Positions 52,125 through 64,000 of a DNA stretch of 64,000 bases are shown one piece after another (position 1 is the first letter of the stretch; each line of letters opens with the position of its first letter). The notes under the pieces were generated by a model. It searched no databases. It was not told where the DNA came from and saw only the letters and a program-made list of their open reading frames with translations. The stretch lies in contig NC_090178.1 of NCBI RefSeq assembly GCF_024679245.1, positions 15,070,861 through 15,134,860 of the forward strand, written 5' to 3'. This stretch comes from Pseudorasbora parva. Its lineage: Eukaryota > Chordata > Actinopteri > Cypriniformes > Gobionidae. Made by a program: the position numbers and the translations under genes.

Positions 52125-53463
52125 CAATGAACAAAAATGTTAGCACGACACTTTTTTTGGCTTGCTGACTGCAGGAATGTCCACCAGAGCTGTTGTTTGT
52201 GAATTGAATGTTCATTTCTCTACCATAAGCTGTCTCTAAAGGCATTTCAGAGAATTTGGCAGTACATCCAACCAGCCTCACAACCACAAACCACATGTAA
52301 CCACATCAGCCCAGGACCTCCACATCCAGCACCTTCACCTCCAAGACTGCGGTTCATCGTTGTATTCGACTTGAGTGGGCAAATGCTCACATTCGATGGT
52401 GTCTGGCACTTTGGAGAGGTGTTCTCTTCATGGATCAATCCTGGTTTTCACTACAGGGCACATGGCAGACATTGTGTATGGCGTTGTGTGGGTGAGTGGT
52501 TTGCTGATGTCAACGTTGCGGATCGAATGGCCTATGGGATCGAATGGCCCATGGCAGTGGGGTTATGGCATGGGTTGGCGTATGTTATGGACAATGAACA
52601 CATGTTGATGTAATTTTGAATGCACCGTGACAAGCTCATGTGGCCCATTGTTGAGCCATTCATCCTTGACCACCTCATGTTGCAGCATGATAATGCACTG
52701 CCCCATGTTGCAAGGATCTGTACACAATTCCTGGAATTTGAAAACATCCTAGTTCTTGCATGGCCAGCATACTCACCGGACATGTCCCCCATTGAGCATG
52801 TTTACGATGCTCTGGTTCAGCATATACGACAGCATGTTCCAGTTCCTACTAATGTTCAGAAAAATCGCACAGCCATTGAAGAGGAGTGGACCACAAGCTC
52901 CTCCACAACCACCTGATCAACTCTATGCGAAGATGTGTTGCACTGCGTGAGGCAAATGGTGGTCACACCAGATACTTACTGGATACAGAAAAGTCTTAGA
53001 TCTTTGTGTTCAGCTCATGAAAAATGGGGCGAAAAGCCATCAAATTGGCGGTATGATTCCGTTCTGGGCAAGGACTCCCTTCGCATCCATGCAGCATGAC
53101 ATGGATAAGAGCAGGGAGAGCAGCAATATAGGCCCCTTAGGGTAAACAGAACAGAACCAACATAATGTATTGCAGATGTCATTAATGTTAATATCAAATG
53201 TACAAAAAAATCCTGGAATTTTGTCTGATTCAAGGGGAATCAAAATAACAAATCCTGACTGGACGAGAGGAGGAGCCGGGGATGGACGAGGGTAAATGAG
53301 TCCTGGAGAAACGCGATAGCTGCTGATAGTACTGAAGGAGCTATATGTATGCTGTGTGACACACGTCGTATTCCTATAGACCTGATCAGCTGACAGTAAG
53401 ACTAACGTGACCTGCCAGAACTGACGCTACAATGGATTGCTGCATTTATAATTTTGTTCAGTG
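52125..53463 (+). mobile_element. Tc1-like transposon relic B
   Basis: The left end is TA followed by 'caatgaacaaaaatgttagc'. The right end is 'gcatttataattttgttcag' then 'tg' and TA at 53464-53465. The ends are inverted matches. A transposase relic lies between. A segment of about 400 bp (about 53035-53435) appears to interrupt the right terminal repeat. Confidence 0.78.
52170..52915 (+). pseudogene. Tc1-like transposase B, broken
   Basis: One frame gives CELNVHFSTISCLQRHFREF (helix-turn-helix), then WRGVLFMDQSWFSLQ with the first catalytic Asp. After a frame change come LMLQHDNALPHVARICTQF, then PAYSPDMSPIEHVYDAL. There are 34 residues between the second Asp and Glu (DD34E). At least one frame change near 52590-52620 breaks the gene. 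This subfamily differs from relic A. Confidence 0.82.
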
Positions 53464-53578
53464 TATGATAAAACTAAAGACAATTCTGAGATATGAAGGA
53501 TGCAATACTCTATAGTACTCAAGATTAACATGAGATTGGCAAAACTGTGTTATACACTTTAAGTTACTTCCCAACACT

Positions 53579-54250
53579 ACATTTACATTCATGCATTTAG
53601 CAGACGCTTTTATCCAAAGCGACTTACAACTCAGGAGTACAGAAAGCAATCCGTCAAGAAGAGGCAAAGAAACGCAAAAAGTGCCCTACCAAGATTTGTA
53701 TACTCAGATAGCAAAACCAGAAAAAGGGAAGAAGAAAAGGGAAATAGAGGAGGAAGAGATATTTATTTATTTATATATTTATTTATTTTATGATAAGATT
53801 AAGTGCTCATGGAAGAGATGAGTTTTTACCTGTCTTTTGAATGAAGCGTGCGTATGGAGGATGGAAGATTGTTCCACCAACCAGGAACAATGAAAGAAAA
53901 AGTTCTGGAGAGGGATTTCATGCCTCTCTGTGATGGTACCACAAGCCTTTGCTCGTTAGCTGAGCGAAGACTTCTGGTAGGGGTGTAGACTCGTAGGGGT
54001 GAGTCGAAGTATGTGGGTGCTGAAGAAGATCCATAAGCAAGAGTCAGAGCTTTGAATTTGCAGCGAGTGGTAGCCAATGCAGAGAGATGAATAGAGGTGT
54101 GACATGAGCCATTTTGGGCTCATTGAATTCAAGACGTGCCGCAGCGTTCTGAATCATTTGCAGCGGTTTGATTGCACAAAATGGAAGTCCAGCCAGAAGC
54201 GCATTGCAATAGTCTAGAAATTACCAGGGCTTGGACAAGAAGCTGTGTTA
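53579..54250 (-). repeat. Fish interspersed repeat with a LINE-like C-terminal coding fragment
   Basis: The plus strand starts 'catttagcagacgctttt' and 'ccaaagcgacttacaa', a motif very common in fish repeats. On the minus strand at 53826-54077 an open frame reads LRVYTPTRSLRSANEQRLVV, then GWWNNLPSSIRTLHSKDR, like the end of LINE ORF2 proteins (the W-N-x-LP-x-SIR pattern). I cannot assign the clade. Confidence 0.55.
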
Positions 54251-54398
54251 GAAGCACTATCAGTTAGCAATGGCTTGTTTTAATGCGGTTATTAGCTTTC
54301 CAGAAACAAGCTATGTCCACATTTTAAGTGACTGCCATACAGGCGACCTGGAAATTATAAATCCTCAAATAGCCAGAGCTCAGAGCACAATGAACCAC

Positions 54399-55260
<862 letters not shown>

Positions 55261-55479
55261 GTATATCTTTCAAACTGTCTATTGTTCAGATTAACTTTAT
55301 TTTAATAATAATTCATATCTTTTTATTTGTATTTATTATTTGTTATTGATGATTCTCTTTTTTTTTCTAATGTAAGGAAAAAATGTAAGGTCCGTGGTTG
55401 TAATGTTGAATAATAAAAAATAAAAAATAAATGCTGGATTTGGCCTTTGCCCTCTTATGATCCTTCTCACAGCGCTAAC

Positions 55480-55534
55480 TCTCTACGTCATTATCGTCCA
55501 CCAATCAGCTCACAGGAGGCGGAGCTTGAAAAAC
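55480..55534 (+). promoter_or_regulatory. emc2 core promoter candidate (CRE-like, CCAAT box, GC-rich motif)
   Basis: Directly upstream of the ATG are TACGTCA (55484-55490, CRE/ATF type), CCAATCAG (55501-55508, NF-Y type) and GAGGCGGAG (about 55516-55524, GC-box-like). There is no TATA box. This is the usual look of a housekeeping promoter. The transcription start is not known. Confidence 0.5.
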
Positions 55535-63839
<8,305 letters not shown>

Positions 63840-64000
63840 GTAAGGAAAAAAAATGTGGTTGAAACTTGTTTTGCTGTCTAAAAAGTTAATGTTCTCCCCT
63901 CAGTGACCTTAGCCACTGAAGTCACACACACACACACAGTCCACACAAGAGTGCGAGGTAACAAAGACCATTGATTTATGGACTTCAGTTGCATTAAACA

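Noticed and set aside
52620..52916. 98-codon open frame with SPDMSPIEHVYDAL
   Set aside because: It is Tc1 transposase B, in a relic with inverted ends and TA flanks.

Overview
The window is vertebrate nuclear DNA, most likely from a cyprinid-type ray-finned fish. The evidence is: two split genes with GT-AG introns whose encoded peptides match vertebrate eIF3e and EMC2; about 70% A+T in the non-coding part; many long (TA)n, (CA)n and (ATT)n microsatellites; and a dense load of fish-type DNA transposons (Tc1, hAT and TTAA-target elements) plus an RTE-type LINE. I saw no DANA-type SINE, which is very common in Danio rerio, so I lean to a cyprinid other than zebrafish. That is an inference.

Gene layout. 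The left 28.9 kb is the 5' part of eif3e (eIF3 subunit e/INT6) on the minus strand. Six coding exons (28779-28868, 27396-27513, 26860-26977, 13674-13716, 10337-10441, 671-796) join in frame to 200 codons, and the gene continues off the left edge, where the PCI domain should lie. The right 8.5 kb is the 5' part of emc2 (ttc35; ER membrane complex subunit 2) on the plus strand. Five coding exons (55535-55574, 57087-57200, 59651-59715, 61448-61533, 63782-63839) join in frame to 121 codons and continue off the right edge. The two genes are divergent, as EIF3E and EMC2 are in human, so this is conserved synteny. One encodes a translation-initiation subunit and the other a membrane-protein insertase scaffold; nothing in the sequence shows they share a promoter (26.7 kb lies between the start codons).

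Everything else is intron or intergenic DNA shaped by transposons. Best-supported elements: a 378-bp hAT MITE with an 8-bp target duplication and a related 'empty' copy of its host repeat in the same window; a 1163-bp hAT-type element with an 8-bp duplication and an internal hairpin; a 156-bp hAT MITE with an 8-bp duplication; TTAA-flanked elements with AGGGGGGGTGAAA-type ends, one carrying a decayed THAP zinc-finger exon (Kolobok-like); a 2620-bp 5'-truncated RTE LINE with a 12-bp target duplication, inserted in another repeat; three Tc1-like relics; several foldback MITEs; and a recent 264-bp tandem triplication near 42 kb.

I found no other host protein gene, no tRNA or rRNA, no CRISPR and no intact virus. 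Many repeat boundaries are approximate. Family names for repeats rest on terminal motifs, target-duplication length and recognisable protein motifs, not on a database search.
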